A stretch of 64,000 nt of DNA from Homarus americanus (taxonomy: Eukaryota > Arthropoda > Malacostraca > Decapoda > Nephropidae): positions 45,001-109,000 of the forward strand of contig NW_024711934.1 in the NCBI RefSeq assembly GCF_018991925.1, in the 5' to 3' direction. The position numbers were made by a program, and so were the translations under genes. This document shows, one piece after another, positions 1 through 11,539 of the stretch (position 1 is the stretch's first letter; each line of letters starts with the position of its first letter). A model generated the notes under the pieces. That model was not told the origin of the DNA. It saw only the letters and a program-made list of their open reading frames with translations, and made no database searches.

Positions 1-183
1 TCTCTCTCTCTTTTTTCCTCTCCTCTCTGCCTGTCGCACCAACACCGTCCCTCTTCTTAACTTTCAAACTCATATTTTACACCCTTTGTAGAAACTTCCA
101 CACTCAGGTTAGTGAATTGTGTACCAAGACCATCTCTCTCACGTGGTAGAGTAAATGCCTTTGTCACACGCTCTCTCTCTTGG

Positions 184-246
184 GTTGTGTGTGTGTGTGT
201 GTATGTGTAATATTCAACAATATGTATGTGTGTGTGTGTGTGTGTG
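184..246. repeat. two short (GT)n tracts
   Basis: Two GT runs lie near 187-203 and 224-246, separated by AT-rich sequence. Simple microsatellites with no coding signal. Confidence 0.9.
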
Positions 247-331
247 GTCTATTTAGTGTCAGACTGTTTGTTACCTGTGCAGCGATATGCATATGGGTAC
301 TTAATAGTAGTCTTATGTGTGGTGTATAGTA

Positions 332-497
332 CCTACTAGTATTTTAATGCATTCGTACACATCTACTAGCATATTTGTACCTTCCTTTACCTACCTACTA
401 GCACACGTGTACACTTCCTCTATCCATCTACTAGCACTTGATACTTTCATACCAGCCTAATAGCCCACAAATACCTCCCTTTTCCCACCTACTAGCA
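332..497. repeat. degenerate ~32-bp tandem repeat with CTACTAGCA core
   Basis: The 9-mer CTACTAGCA (or a one-base variant) recurs at 332, 363, 395, 428 and 489, with a diverged copy near 456. Spacing is 29-33 bp. Sequence between cores is poorly conserved, so this is an old minisatellite. Confidence 0.75.
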
Positions 498-680
498 GCT
501 ACAAAGGCCAACCCACTTCTTTTGTGGTGTAAATAGCAGGATTTCTTCTGTTTGCGAGTCATGGTGGCCACAAACTATTTACTTGTAGTTCAGGTCAATT
601 CCAGTACCTCATTTCACGCTCAGTTGTGTGGCATTAGAGTGAATTTTTGTTCCCCTGTTCGTCATAACATTCTACTTCTA

Positions 681-958
681 TCATTCTTATTCACCAGTTA
701 ACAAGTTGTATCATTCTTATTCACCAATTAACAAGTTCTATCATTCTTATTCACCAGTTAACAAGTTCTAACATTCTTATTCACCAGTTAACAAGTTCTA
801 ACATTCTTATTCACCAGTTAACAAGTTCTAACATTCTTATTCACCAGTTAACAAGTTCTAACATTCTTATTCACCAGTTAACAAGTTGTATCATTCTTAT
901 TCACCAATTAACAAGTTCTAACATTCTTATTCACCAGTTAACAAGTTCTAACATTCTT
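681..958. repeat. 30-bp minisatellite, nine full copies
   Basis: Nine consecutive 30-bp units (TCATTCTTATTCACCAGTTA followed by ACAAGTTCTA) run from 681 to 950, with a partial tenth. Units differ at three sites only. A variant pair (GTA ending, then an AATTA unit) occurs at units 1-2 and again at units 7-8, so a multi-unit block was copied. Confidence 0.98.
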
Positions 959-1206
959 CCATCTTATTCTTACCTTTGAAAATATAATTATCATACATCA
1001 GGCGGCTCTTATTATTGAGATTTATCACCTTGTCATACATTTTCATTTTATTATCGTTTATGTAAATATTCCGAATTTTGCACAATATTAAAAGTCACTC
1101 CTATATCAATAAAATAGATAGAATTTATGTATACATTTATATATTAATTATACTGTTGTATTTATTGTGGGATATATATGTTTTATATTACTGATAACAT
1201 TGGCGT

Positions 1207-1305
1207 GTTCTTGTTATAGTACTGTTATGTTCCTGTTATGTTCGTCATATTCAAAGTCTATTCCTGTTGTATTCATGTTAAATTCTTGTTATATTCCTGT
1301 TCTCT
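1207..1305. repeat. degenerate TTCCTGTTATATTC repeat
   Basis: Seven imperfect copies of a 13-16 bp motif built on TTC(C/T)TGTTAT lie head to tail in AT-rich DNA. Divergence between copies is high. Confidence 0.55.
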
Positions 1306-1352
1306 ACTTTGTTTTCTTGGTCATCGCTGGAATAATGAGAGACGATAATCTG

Positions 1353-1353
<1 letters not shown>

Positions 1354-1390
<37 letters not shown>

Positions 1391-1409
1391 CAGAGAGAGA
1401 AAGAGAAGA
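1354..1409. repeat. compound (GT)18 and (GA)n microsatellite
   Basis: An uninterrupted GT run (1354-1389) is followed by a short GA-rich run. It abuts the next minisatellite. Confidence 0.95.
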
Positions 1410-1880
1410 ATCACTCCTAAAACTCGCTAATATCCCTCCAAAACTCGCTAAATTTCCTCCCAAAACTCGCTAATATCCCTCCAAAACTCGCTAAATTTCC
1501 TCCTAAAACTCGCTAATATCCCTCCAAAACTCGCTAAATTTCCTCCTAAAAACTCGCTAATATCCCTCCAAAACTCGTTAATTTCACCTCCTAAAACTCG
1601 CTAATATCCCTCCAAAACTCGCTAAATTTCCTCCTAAAAACTCGCTAATATCCCTCCAAAACTCGTTAAAATTCCTCCTAAAACTCGCTAATATCCCTCC
1701 AAAACTCGTTAAATTTCCTCCTAAAACTCGCTAATATCCTCCAAAACTCGCTAAATTTTCCTCCTAAAAACTCGCTAAATTTCTTCCTAAAACTCGCTAA
1801 TATCCCTCCAAAACTCGCTAAATTTCCTCCCAAAACTCGCTAAATTTCCTCCCAAAACTCGCTAATATCCTACTAAAATG
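1410..1880. repeat. ~43-bp dimeric minisatellite (AAAACTCGCTAA)
   Basis: About eleven units of roughly 43 bp. Each is a dimer of two related 21-22 bp halves, CTCCTAAAACTCGCTAATAT and CTCCAAAACTCGCTAAATTT. Single-base indels and occasional lost halves are visible (for example near 1735-1860). Confidence 0.95.
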
Positions 1881-1992
1881 CGGTGTGTTTCGGTGCGTGT
1901 GTCGAAGATGTGATACAATGAAGTAAGGTCATTTAACACTTAATCGGCAATTATCACTATTTAGCGTAACACACACACGCACTATATATATA

Positions 1993-2092
<100 letters not shown>

Positions 2093-2682
2093 GGTGTTCA
2101 TTCGAAACCAATTTCCCTATTGTATTCTGATATTCTAATGGATACTCCTATCACTACAGTTTTCTTCTCTCGTCAGCAGGATATTCATATCAATATCCTT
2201 CCCATCTCCTTTTGGTGAGTATTCGTTCGACTCACACTGCCCCGTTGCCATTTCCACTGTGTGTGTTGGTGGGAGGGTCGGCGTAGTGACCTGTCGTCCA
2301 GGAAGGGTACAACAGACTATGCACCCTTCACCGCCAGTGTACCACGAACTTCTGAACGGAACTGTACTTCTAATTCCGCCCTATTTATTTCTAACTCCCC
2401 CTATGTACTTTTACCCCCCAACCTACTACCTCACTTCAGTAAACATCGTGAGGTAAACTTAATCAGTCAAAATCAACCAGACAAACTCAGTTTGTCTCTC
2501 TCGGGGGAGTTGGGGGGTTAGATGAGTTGGGGGGGTCATCAAATCAATATTTGGATCATATTTATATACCCTTTTTTTTTGAAGATAGGGAGATGAGATG
2601 TGGATTAGAGGTGTATGGGGTCAAACTCACTCAGAATAAAGTTTATTTAAGGAAACATTAGGGAAATTTTATATATTTTAGC

Positions 2683-2684
<2 letters not shown>
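2093..2684. other. unique intergenic sequence with one possible microexon
   Basis: Non-repetitive sequence of mixed composition. The 65- and 86-codon plus-strand open frames overlap in different frames and show no recognisable domain. The only gene-like signal is the splice-flanked 38-nt segment at 2177-2214. Confidence 0.5.
2177..2214 (+). other. possible 38-nt microexon
   Basis: Seen: a pyrimidine-rich acceptor (TTTTCTTCTCTCGTCAG) precedes, and a good donor (TTTTG|GTGAGT) follows. All three frames are open; one reads GYSYQYPSHLL. A segment this short is weak evidence and could be chance. Confidence 0.18.
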
Positions 2685-2734
<50 letters not shown>

Positions 2735-2772
2735 GCTATGTCTTACACACTCGTTATGTATCGTCTACTGTG

Positions 2773-2858
<86 letters not shown>
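2685..2858. repeat. inverted pair of (GT)24 and (AC)n microsatellites
   Basis: A 48-bp GT run (2685-2732) is followed after 43 bp by AC runs (2776-2809 and 2812-2858). The two arms are complementary, so a single strand could fold into a long hairpin. Confidence 0.95.
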
Positions 2859-2860
<2 letters not shown>

Positions 2861-2929
2861 ATATTAAAAATAAAAAGAAAATAATACTACTGTAACAACA
2901 ACGATAACAATGACAATATTATTCCTACA

Positions 2930-3284
2930 ATTCTATCCCCCTTCCCTCTACCCCCTTCCCTCTACCCCCTTCCCTCTACCCCTTCCTCACCCCTTCCCTC
3001 TACCCCTTCCCTCCTTCCTCTACCCCCTTCCCTCTACCCCCTTCCCTCTGCCCCCCTTCCTCCTACCCCCTTCCTCTGCCCCTTCCCTCTCCCCCTTCTC
3101 TCTCCCCCCTTCTCTCTCCCTCATTCTCTCTTCCTCCTTCTCTCTCCCCTTCTTCCCTCTCCTCCTTCTCCCTCCTTCTCTCTCCCTTTCATCTAGGTGT
3201 TTTCAAAAGATAATGGACACATTCTGTAGCCTAACCAAGTCCTCTCTCTCTCTCTCTCTCTTTTCCCTCTCTCTCTCTCTCTAG
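2930..3284. repeat. polypyrimidine minisatellite (CCCTTCCCTCTAC) and CT run
   Basis: Irregular 13-15 bp units of C and T with occasional A run from 2930 to 3195. After a 40-bp unique spacer a CT run follows at 3241-3284. The open frames across it are Pro/Ser/Leu low complexity. Confidence 0.93.
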
Positions 3285-3410
3285 TGTGCTAATGGGTCGT
3301 ATCCTAATGGACCTCAGTGCTAATAAGTATCTTTTCTTATAGACCCTAGTCCTATCGGGCCCTCGTCCTAATGGGCCCCATCCATTTTGGGTTAGTAGGA
3401 GAAAAAGTCC
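3285..3410. repeat. degenerate CCTAATGGG(CCC) repeat
   Basis: Diverged copies of a ~18-20 bp motif containing CCTAATGGG or its variants recur near 3289, 3302, 3350 and 3370. Related motifs occur near 35.1 kb and 44.2 kb, so this is a dispersed repeat family. Confidence 0.5.
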
Positions 3411-3539
3411 CAACATACAAAAAAAAAAGAAAAAAAAATCCACGTAAAGGAGAAGAAGTACAGAATAAAATTAAACTTTCTGTAAAAAATAAAAAAAAAT
3501 AAATCCCCCAAAAGCCACAGAAGCGTTAAAAAAAAAAGT

Positions 3540-4536
3540 CCCCGTCACTCCACTAGTCGTCAGGACACTTGGGGAAAAAAAAAAAAAAAATGTTGGTGAG
3601 AATTCTTAATCCCTCGTCAGGATGTTAAATGCTGAGCCCCAGTAATGAAAGTGAATCCTTTGAGTAGAATCCTTAACTTATCTTATTCTGGACGAGAGGA
3701 TTCTACACCACGGCGCCTTTCTGGTTGGGTCCTACTGGCTTCCATCCTCAAGCGTCCTCAGATCCTTCCTGACTACAATAGGACGTGACTCACATCCTGT
3801 TAACCTTGTCTTAGTATTGTGAAGGAACTTATTCTCGCATTCCTATATAAAGGCATCTGTTCATTGTCTTCGAAGTGGAGTCGGACTTTGTGACACTTGA
3901 TTTGGTTGAGTTTCCATTCTTACTTATTTAAATTATATTATATTTAAATAGTTTATATTATATTTTTTAATGTTTTATTTTTGCTGCTGTGATTATTGTG
4001 TAGTGTATTTTATATATTGTGTAATGTAAGTTGGGTGATATGAGTAATGTTAGTTCCGTGTCTGAGTATGAAGGGCTCTGGTACCCTGTCTTGACACCTA
4101 TACGACCAGTGACAGGCGGGACGGGTAGCTGTGTGGACCTCTAGTATCAGAAGAGTTGTTATTGTGTAGTGCTTCTCATTGCTACTTCACCATAATACAG
4201 TTAGTGTGAGTTGTGAAGTGTCTTGATGCATTTCGTGTATGATTATAGGTCGTGTTTACATGATTGTTCATTATAAAAGTTAGTGTGAGCATTTGGTGTT
4301 TTTCCTGGTGAAGGGTTTAGTTACCGTCCGCCATTACTCAACCCGCCAGTCCTTGTTTTCATATTACCTGATAAAGTATAAATACTTTTTCATAAATAGT
4401 GTTAAAATAAGCATAGATGTATTGTTTTAAGTTCTTTATAATTTATGACCTTCGTTTGGTATTTACTCCAAATAAATAATTGTGATATTTAAAGAACTAA
4501 ATGTGTGACTATCTTACACTGTTGACACTGTGCCTA
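3540..4536. other. unique AT-rich interval
   Basis: About 1 kb without tandem repeats or a convincing ORF. It contains poly-A/T runs (3420-3590), a TATA-like motif near 3844 and unique sequence. No TE or gene homology is recognised. Confidence 0.5.
3844..3865 (+). promoter_or_regulatory. possible TATA box with initiator-like motif
   Basis: TATATAAAGG at 3844-3853 is followed by TCATTG at 3861, close to the arthropod initiator TCAKTY. Spacing is shorter than the usual ~30 bp, and no downstream coding exon is recognised, so this is tentative. Confidence 0.2.
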
Positions 4537-4554
4537 ACACACACACACACACAC

Positions 4555-4595
<41 letters not shown>
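4537..4595. repeat. (AC)n microsatellite
   Basis: About 29 AC repeats with one CG interruption near 4559. Confidence 0.97.
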
Positions 4596-4596
<1 letters not shown>

Positions 4597-4883
4597 CATA
4601 CTCAGCGAAGGAATTAAATAACCCAAACGACCCAGCACCGCCATGAGCGCCAAGACACAAGCTGACAGTATTAAACCAACAGACCAAGTGAAGTAAAGTC
4701 AGGATACTGCCAGGGACAATATTATGCAAATTTAATATATGACATTAGTTCCTGGCAGCTCTAGACTGATTAAAAAGTCTTCCTTGGTCCAATGTCCATT
4801 ATAAACTTGTCTACACTGCAGTCGTACTCTGAGTCATGTATTTTGCCAAGTTGAACGGTGATTTCTGGTCTTTTGGGAACATA

Positions 4884-4884
<1 letters not shown>

Positions 4885-4969
<85 letters not shown>

Positions 4970-4971
4970 AC
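4885..4971. repeat. (CA)n microsatellite
   Basis: About 43 CA repeats with one interruption (CAAA) near the 3' end, followed by an A run. Confidence 0.97.
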
Positions 4972-5288
4972 GAACCCTAAAAAAAAATACCCCAACTTAC
5001 GCTGCAAAATAGCTCCATAATATTATATCCATATACATAAAAAATGTTGCTGTAATGTTTTTCTTGAAGACTAATTCGGTAAAAGTAACATCAATACACA
5101 AACCTGAACAAAAACCAAAAAGAAACATTCTCCTCTTCACGATACAAATCAATGTTAAACGCCATATTGGACGGATTTTACTCACAGGAATTTTCTTAAG
5201 AAGCCAACCACTCTACTCCAAGCTAATGATCTTTATGTTTATTGGCATATTGGAATATTTTAAGAACAGTTGGTGGCTGAAGCAGGAC

Positions 5289-5292
<4 letters not shown>

Positions 5293-5330
<38 letters not shown>
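5293..5330. repeat. (GT)19 microsatellite
   Basis: Pure GT run followed by GAGAGAGA. The 103-codon plus-strand frame reading into it is not supported as a gene. Confidence 0.97.
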
Positions 5331-5331
<1 letters not shown>

Positions 5332-5554
5332 AGAGAGAAATTTCCTTTGATTCTGTGTTCCTTTAAGGCGATATTTATGTGAGATTATTTATATTGGTAA
5401 AAATTATAATCGATTATTAGGACATAAATGTTGATTTTATTTTTGATGGAAAGAAAATATAGAAATTGATAGATACTCTAGTAGGTAAGTAATGTATTCA
5501 ACTTTGACTTAGTATGTACTGAATTCAAATTGATTATCACTTCAAAATAACAAG

Positions 5555-5558
<4 letters not shown>

Positions 5559-5622
<64 letters not shown>
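5559..5622. repeat. (AC)32 microsatellite
   Basis: Uninterrupted AC repeat flanked by AT-rich unique DNA. Confidence 0.97.
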
Positions 5623-5625
<3 letters not shown>

Positions 5626-5935
5626 AGTATAAACAAACACATACACACACAAGCACATATCGAACCAGGTATATACATATTAATTCTCACATCTTGTAAT
5701 CAAAGGAACCACCTAACCAGCTGTCTTGATCATAACAGTAGGACAATATTAGCATATATATCACATCGAGGTCCCAATACGAGTCCTATTACCTCTCTGA
5801 ATACTGGAGCTGTGACACATGACCAAGAGGAAGTGTAGTGATGTGTGTAGGTGAAACGAGTCTTTTAAGATGGTAGTGTATCTGGGCTGGGTGTATCATG
5901 TATCATCTCGTATGTGCTGTGTCACGAGATCTGAG

Positions 5936-5941
<6 letters not shown>

Positions 5942-6016
<75 letters not shown>
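5942..6016. repeat. (AC)n microsatellite
   Basis: About 37 uninterrupted AC repeats. Confidence 0.97.
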
Positions 6017-6018
<2 letters not shown>

Positions 6019-6176
6019 GTCCTAGCTAGTTAAGACGTCATGTCATGGGAAAATTTTGACTGAGAAGAAAGTAATCACCTCTTGATTGTCCTGGTCGACC
6101 TGCCTCATGAGGAAGTTGCTTGTGGGTTGTAATTCCCGTAAACGTTCGGATTACCTGTGCGGGTATGCTGTAGTGT

Positions 6177-6178
<2 letters not shown>

Positions 6179-6235
<57 letters not shown>

Positions 6236-6253
6236 CAACTATTATTATTATTG

Positions 6254-6304
<51 letters not shown>
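6179..6304. repeat. compound (AG)n-(ATT)n-(TAG)n microsatellite
   Basis: About 27 AG repeats, a short ATT run, then about 17 TAG repeats lie almost back to back. Three repeat classes fused within 130 bp suggest one slippage-prone nucleation site. Confidence 0.97.
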
Positions 6305-6690
6305 CGGTAGTAGTAATAGAACACATCATATTGTTCTTACAAGGAAAAAGTTATATTTAAGCAATAAACAATAAGAACATTACCAGATAGCTTCAAACAT
6401 TGGCCAACTTTTTTCGTTGCAGTCAAAGTTAATCTCTCTCTCATTTTCTGTTATTTTCTGTCAATCTTTCTCATTTTTTTCATTATCTGTCATTTTTCTC
6501 TTTCTCAATTTATCTCTCATCTCTTCTTTTTTTCTCACTAATTAGTTCTCATTCAGTCCTCCTCTCTATTTAAAAGCTGACACTAAATAAACAAGGAACC
6601 TCACTCAGTGTCCGCCACTGGCCACAACACAAATGGAAAACTTACACACCGTGAAGGGTTGAGAATGGTGAGGCAGCGAGGTGTGTAGGA

Positions 6691-6715
6691 GGAGAGAGAG
6701 AGAGAGAGAGAGAGA
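6691..6715. repeat. (GA)n microsatellite
   Basis: Short GA run inside a G/A-rich segment that extends to about 6750. Confidence 0.9.
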
Positions 6716-8002
6716 TAGGATGGAGGAGAGAGGGGGTGGGAGAAGGCGAAACATAAGTATCAGTGAAGCATAAGTGTCGTTCACCAGTCTGGCCGCCTCA
6801 TGACTGCTGCCAGGGAATGTTTATAAATGGACGAGGGAAAAGTCTCTCGGCATTTTTCACTTTGCTAAGATTTTTTTTACTCATGTTCCGGAGTACAGGA
6901 GTTGGACACTGTAGTTAAGGCTGATAATTTATGCTCTTCTATACCTCCCAAAAGTTGCCAAATTATTATCCTGCGAAAAGTTTACTTGATATCATATTTT
7001 TTTTTTCTTAGCGACGAACTGTGGATTTTTTTCTCACTCTCTTTTTCTTGCTGTGAGACGCTTGAGTTTAGTTTAGGTTGGACTTGGTTTAACATGAGTG
7101 GTGTTGAGACTAATATTAGAGTCTTATCTTCACTTGCCTCTGAGGATAAATATGTCTGACGGAAGTAAAAAGATTGTGTTTCGCTTTCTAGATATTGTAA
7201 CGTGTTTCTATGTTTAGCTTATATTATTATTAAATTCCATGGTGTTTTAATATTAATGTCGTTTATTGTATGTAAGGGATTATATTGTTGTTTATTGTTT
7301 GTGTTAGATTTATAAATTACTGTACAGTTTGTTGTTGGCTGACCTAAGCTGATCTGACTTAACGTAACCAAATGATTCACAGTTCATGATAATGAGTGAG
7401 AACATCTCGTATCCTTTTAGTGAACTTCAGTTAACCACTCTTCATCTTCCTTGAGCTTATAGTCCACTTAGAACTTAGAAAGCTTATAGCCAATGAGAAT
7501 TCTGTGTTTTCCTTACTTAAAAATAAGTTCCTCACTCTCACTGGGAGACTGGCCTCACCACCACAGTATCTTGCCGTCTTTGTCTCTTTCGTATACCAGA
7601 TAACATAACTTCAACCATTGTTCTAGACCTAATGGTATTGTCTCACCTTCCTACGTGACAAGCGGTAGATACTCCTCCTCCCTGTGCGCTTGTGAGTGTT
7701 CGTGTGCTGACTCCCCGGTTGTTCATATTTATGTTGTTAGGTATGGTTAGGTTAGGTTAGACAATACTGTATATCATTTACAAACGGGGTCACAAAATTC
7801 TCCCTTTTCTGTGATATTAAACCAGTCAAACAGAGTTATTCCTACCAGTGAAAAATATTTAATTAATTACGTCCATGTCGCCTCCACCACCGATCACTGT
7901 CAATATATCTTTCCGTGAAATATCTCTTGTGCGTAATGAAATCGCATAGCATGACAGGGCCAGCCTAACTGTCACGCTAGTCACTGATCACTGTCATGCT
8001 GG
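6716..8002. other. unique AT-rich interval
   Basis: About 1.3 kb without long tandem repeats. An 85-codon plus-strand frame (6902-7159) starts in T-rich sequence and has no recognisable domain, so it is left uncalled. A short GGTTA block occurs near 7741-7764. No TE is recognised. Confidence 0.5.

Positions 8003-8074
<72 letters not shown>
8003..8074. repeat. (AC)36 microsatellite
   Basis: Uninterrupted AC run after TGCTGGTC. Confidence 0.97.
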
Positions 8075-8076
<2 letters not shown>

Positions 8077-8225
8077 TCATCTAAACGTGCAGGTTACCTC
8101 AATATCAACAACGTTCATTTTCCTTTGGTCAGGTAAAATTCCAATTAGAAAAGTCTTATGAGATGAACTGAAAAAACATTGTCTATGGTCTCAGGAAACC
8201 TTAACTTAGCTGACTTGAATTTGAT

Positions 8226-8460
8226 CCTGGCCGAAGACAGTGAGGAGGGGGGGAGGGAAGAGAGGAGAGGGAACATTGAGGGAGGAGTATCCTAGAGGGA
8301 TGGAGGGGGTAAGGGAAGGGAAGAGACGAAAGGGGAAGAGGTCCGATATGAAAGAGACAGTAAGGGAGGTGAAGGGGAGAGAAGCAGATGGATGGGAGAG
8401 ATAAAAGGGAGCATACAGGGAAGGACAGAGGGAGGGAGGGAGGGAAGGGAAATATGAAAA
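8226..8460. repeat. polypurine (GGGAGGAGA-rich) tract
   Basis: Plus strand is almost entirely G and A with GGGAGG and GAGAGG motifs and sparse pyrimidines. The antisense Pro/Ser/Leu open frames are artefacts of composition. Confidence 0.85.
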
Positions 8461-8484
8461 GGGTACCTCAAGGAAGCTGTTTGA

Positions 8485-8486
<2 letters not shown>

Positions 8487-8526
<40 letters not shown>

Positions 8527-8544
8527 CCTGTGTGTGTGTGTGTG
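8487..8544. repeat. (GT)n microsatellite, interrupted
   Basis: GT runs at 8487-8524 and 8530-8544, separated by a short GCCT interruption. Confidence 0.97.
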
Positions 8545-8861
8545 TTGGAGGTCGCTCGTGGCCACAGCAAAGGCCTTCTCCGGTAACTCGTTTATCTAGT
8601 AACAAATGCCGCTGTAATTCACCATTAAATCGGTCAACGTGTCGGCTTTAATAGTTTACCGGGGCGTGTGATACTGGCCTTTGATCACATAATGTCCTTC
8701 TCTCCCTCCCTCTCACCCCTCACCTCTCACCCCTCACCTCTCACCCCCTTTTTCCCAGGAGCTCTGACTTGACCTCGTCTAAAAAAAGATATGGTCTCGA
8801 CTCTAGATCGTCTGAATCGAATCCTTGCTATAAAAGTCGAAAGTATTTTTTTGTGATGGGT

Positions 8862-8864
<3 letters not shown>

Positions 8865-8919
<55 letters not shown>
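8865..8919. repeat. (AG)27 microsatellite
   Basis: Uninterrupted AG run. The open frames through it on both strands are repeat-driven. Confidence 0.97.
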
Positions 8920-8921
<2 letters not shown>

Positions 8922-9145
8922 CCTTTTACGCTGCTGCTGGAGGTATGTAAACAAACCATGATCGCCAGACACTGTTGATCGCTCTCACTGGCAATGCTGG
9001 TTTGGTGATGAAGATATTTTTTTTTTATTAAACACGGGATCTTACCTAAATGTACGTCGTGATAGGGTCAACAAATTAACTCTAATTGTCTCTAACCTTA
9101 CCTAATCATAAGTATGGGAACGTCGTCCTAATGATTCCCTCAACC

Positions 9146-9468
9146 TATTGTTAGGTTAGTTTAGTTTGTTAGGTTAGCTTAGTTTAAGTTAGGTTTATTG
9201 AGGTTAGGTTAAGTTAGGTTAGTTTAATTTAGGTTGGGTTAGTTATATTTAGATTTGTTTAAGTTAGGTTAGTTTAAGATAGGTTAGTTTAGGTTAGGTT
9301 AGTTTAGGTTAGGTTAGTTTAAGATAGGTTAGTTTAGGTTAGGTTAGTTTAAGATAGGTTACTTTAGGTTAGGTTAGTTTAAGTTAAGTTAGTTGAAGAT
9401 AGGTTAGTTTAGGTTAGGTTAGTTTAAGTTAAGTTAGTTTAAGATAGATTAGGTTTTGTTAGGTTAAG
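9146..9468. repeat. TTAGG-derived array with 30-bp higher-order unit
   Basis: The whole block consists of GGTTAGTTTA and GGTTA variants. From about 9262 a 30-bp composite (GGTTAGTTTAAGATA then GGTTAGTTTAGGTTA) repeats. It appears to derive from the arthropod telomere pentamer TTAGG but is now an interstitial minisatellite. Confidence 0.85.
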
Positions 9469-9714
9469 TAGAGTCGATTACAACTGGGGTGCCCTTAGAA
9501 GACGTCAGCTCCTTACGCCAGATATCCTGACGAAGGCCATGACGCAGGAAGCCTTAGAGTAGATAATGACGTTGTGTATCTCTCTGGACCATCACATGAG
9601 GTGTAATTAATCGGTCAAAGTAATTAATTGTTTTATTTTTATTTATTTTTTTGGGGGGGGGAGGGGTTGAGGGAAGCGTGGATAAATGAGACCAAAACAC
9701 ATTATTAATGATTA

Positions 9715-9773
9715 CTCTCTCTCTCTCTCTCTCTCTCTCCCAATCAACACTAGTAATTTCTAACATGCTCCTT

Positions 9774-9805
<32 letters not shown>
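9715..9805. repeat. short (CT)n and (AC)n microsatellites
   Basis: CT run at 9715-9739 and AC run at 9778-9805, separated by unique sequence. Confidence 0.93.
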
Positions 9806-10669
9806 CATTAAGCTCACAACCCAACCATCTACAGGATTTCTAAACATTTACCTGAATCGATAATTAACTTTTCATTTGACTCGTACAAACCCAAATTAAT
9901 TTATTATGGTACGCAGGAACGACTCACCTGAGTTTCGTTAAGTACTGCTCGAAGCTTACTCAGATTCCATTGACGTTCTCAGATCAAACACACAGCCTTT
10001 AGACCTAAAAGAGTTTTTGATTTAGGGAGCCGAGAATCGAAGCTTGGGGGGGGAGAGGGAGAAATGAAAGAGGGTAGATAAGAAGGGGTGAGGGAGAGCA
10101 GGTGAAGGGGTGAGAACTTCAGGTAAGGGGGGGGGTTGAAGAGTGGAACAGGTGAAGATGGGGAGGTGAGGGTAGGGTTAAAGGTGAGGGGTAAAGGGAG
10201 ATGAGAAGGCGAGAGTGAGGGCGAAAGTGGGGAGAGAGCAGTGGGGGTGGGAGAGGAGGGGAGAGGATTGTAGGAGACTGGGTAGGGAAGGGAGTGGAAG
10301 AGGATGTAGGTGGTAACAGTGCCTGGGCCTCAAGTTATAATTGGAAGATTTACAACAGAGGGCAATAAATGACTCCTCCTGATAGTTTTTGTTTACAACC
10401 GACCCGAGTATTGGAAAACCTCAAGCCTCTGAAGGTAATGCTATCAGGTCACTATAACTCTTAATTGAAATTGTTACTTCTTATATATTTTTTTTCTCCT
10501 TGCTCACTGTTGTAATTTTTTTTTTTTTTTTTAGTGTTGTGGTTTTTCGTTCTTATGATATTGGATATTATTTTTGTTTTTAATTTGTGGTTTATTCTAC
10601 GTTTTGCTTGTTTTATTATTCAGGGATTTGTTGTTTATGGACCTTCCCTTTAGAGTGTATTGTACTTTA

Positions 10670-10671
<2 letters not shown>
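9806..10671. other. unique interval with polypurine core
   Basis: Unique AT-rich sequence flanks a G/A-rich segment at about 10040-10310 with repeated GGGGTGAGGG motifs (several G-runs). T runs occur at 10490 and 10518. No gene or TE is recognised. Confidence 0.55.
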
Positions 10672-10709
<38 letters not shown>

Positions 10710-10730
10710 TAATTCTGTGTGTGTGTGTGT
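10672..10730. repeat. (TAA)n followed by (GT)n
   Basis: About 13 AAT repeats (10672-10710), then a short GT run (10717-10730). It resembles the LINE-tail/GT junctions elsewhere in the window but lacks the LINE sequence. Confidence 0.93.
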
Positions 10731-11014
10731 ACTCTCTCCTCTCCCACAACAACACATTACCATAACAAAGCCAATTTCCTCAGGTATGTAGCATCATGTC
10801 CAGGTAATTACAGATGTTGGTTCATTAATGGTTCTTAGATCAGACATTTGAATACTTAGAATAGCTATCGATCCGCGAGAGGAAAGACAGGTAGATATAG
10901 AAAGAGGTTGACAGACATGGGAAGAGTGAAATTGGGCAGTTTGGTAGACAGAGACAGACAGACAGACTGATCTAAAGAGACTCAGGGAATGAAAAAAAAT
11001 CACTGAAAACTAAA

Positions 11015-11023
11015 ACACACACA

Positions 11024-11075
<52 letters not shown>

Positions 11076-11320
11076 CCCCATACACAACTCCCCTATACAC
11101 ACACCACTCCCCCACACTGCTTACTCCCCACATACCTGCCTCCCCATACACACTCCCCCACACACACACAACCTCCCCCTGCCCTCCCCCCACACCTCCC
11201 CCCACACACACACCTCCCCCCACACACACAACCTCCCCCACACTTACTCCCCCCACACACACAACACCCCACACAACCTCCCCCCCCACACACACAACAC
11301 CCCCACTTGCCCCCCCAACT
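11015..11320. repeat. (AC)n grading into CCCCCACACA minisatellite
   Basis: A pure AC run (11015-11073) passes into about 250 bp of C/A-rich sequence with recurring CTCCCCCCACACACACA blocks. The second part looks like the AC tract degraded and re-amplified as a longer unit. Antisense Gly/Val/Cys frames are artefacts. Confidence 0.92.
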
Positions 11321-11539
11321 TAAAACGATAATCCTTAATTTAATACTAAGAATATTGCTGAACTGGGCGAAGGATCAAAAAAAAAACCCCACGCCATCAG
11401 ACCAAGTCAGTGGGAGGGAACGAAGCCTTGAGGATAATATCAATAACAATAACATTACCTTGAGGCCTTACTTTGATGATGTGGTGTGCAGGTGACGTGT
11501 GTAAGATGAGCTGTGTATACAAACCTCTCACTACACTGC

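Noticed and set aside
6902..7159. 85-codon plus frame
   Set aside because: Mixed composition but T-rich, no domain, no promoter or splice pair, no repetition of motif elsewhere.
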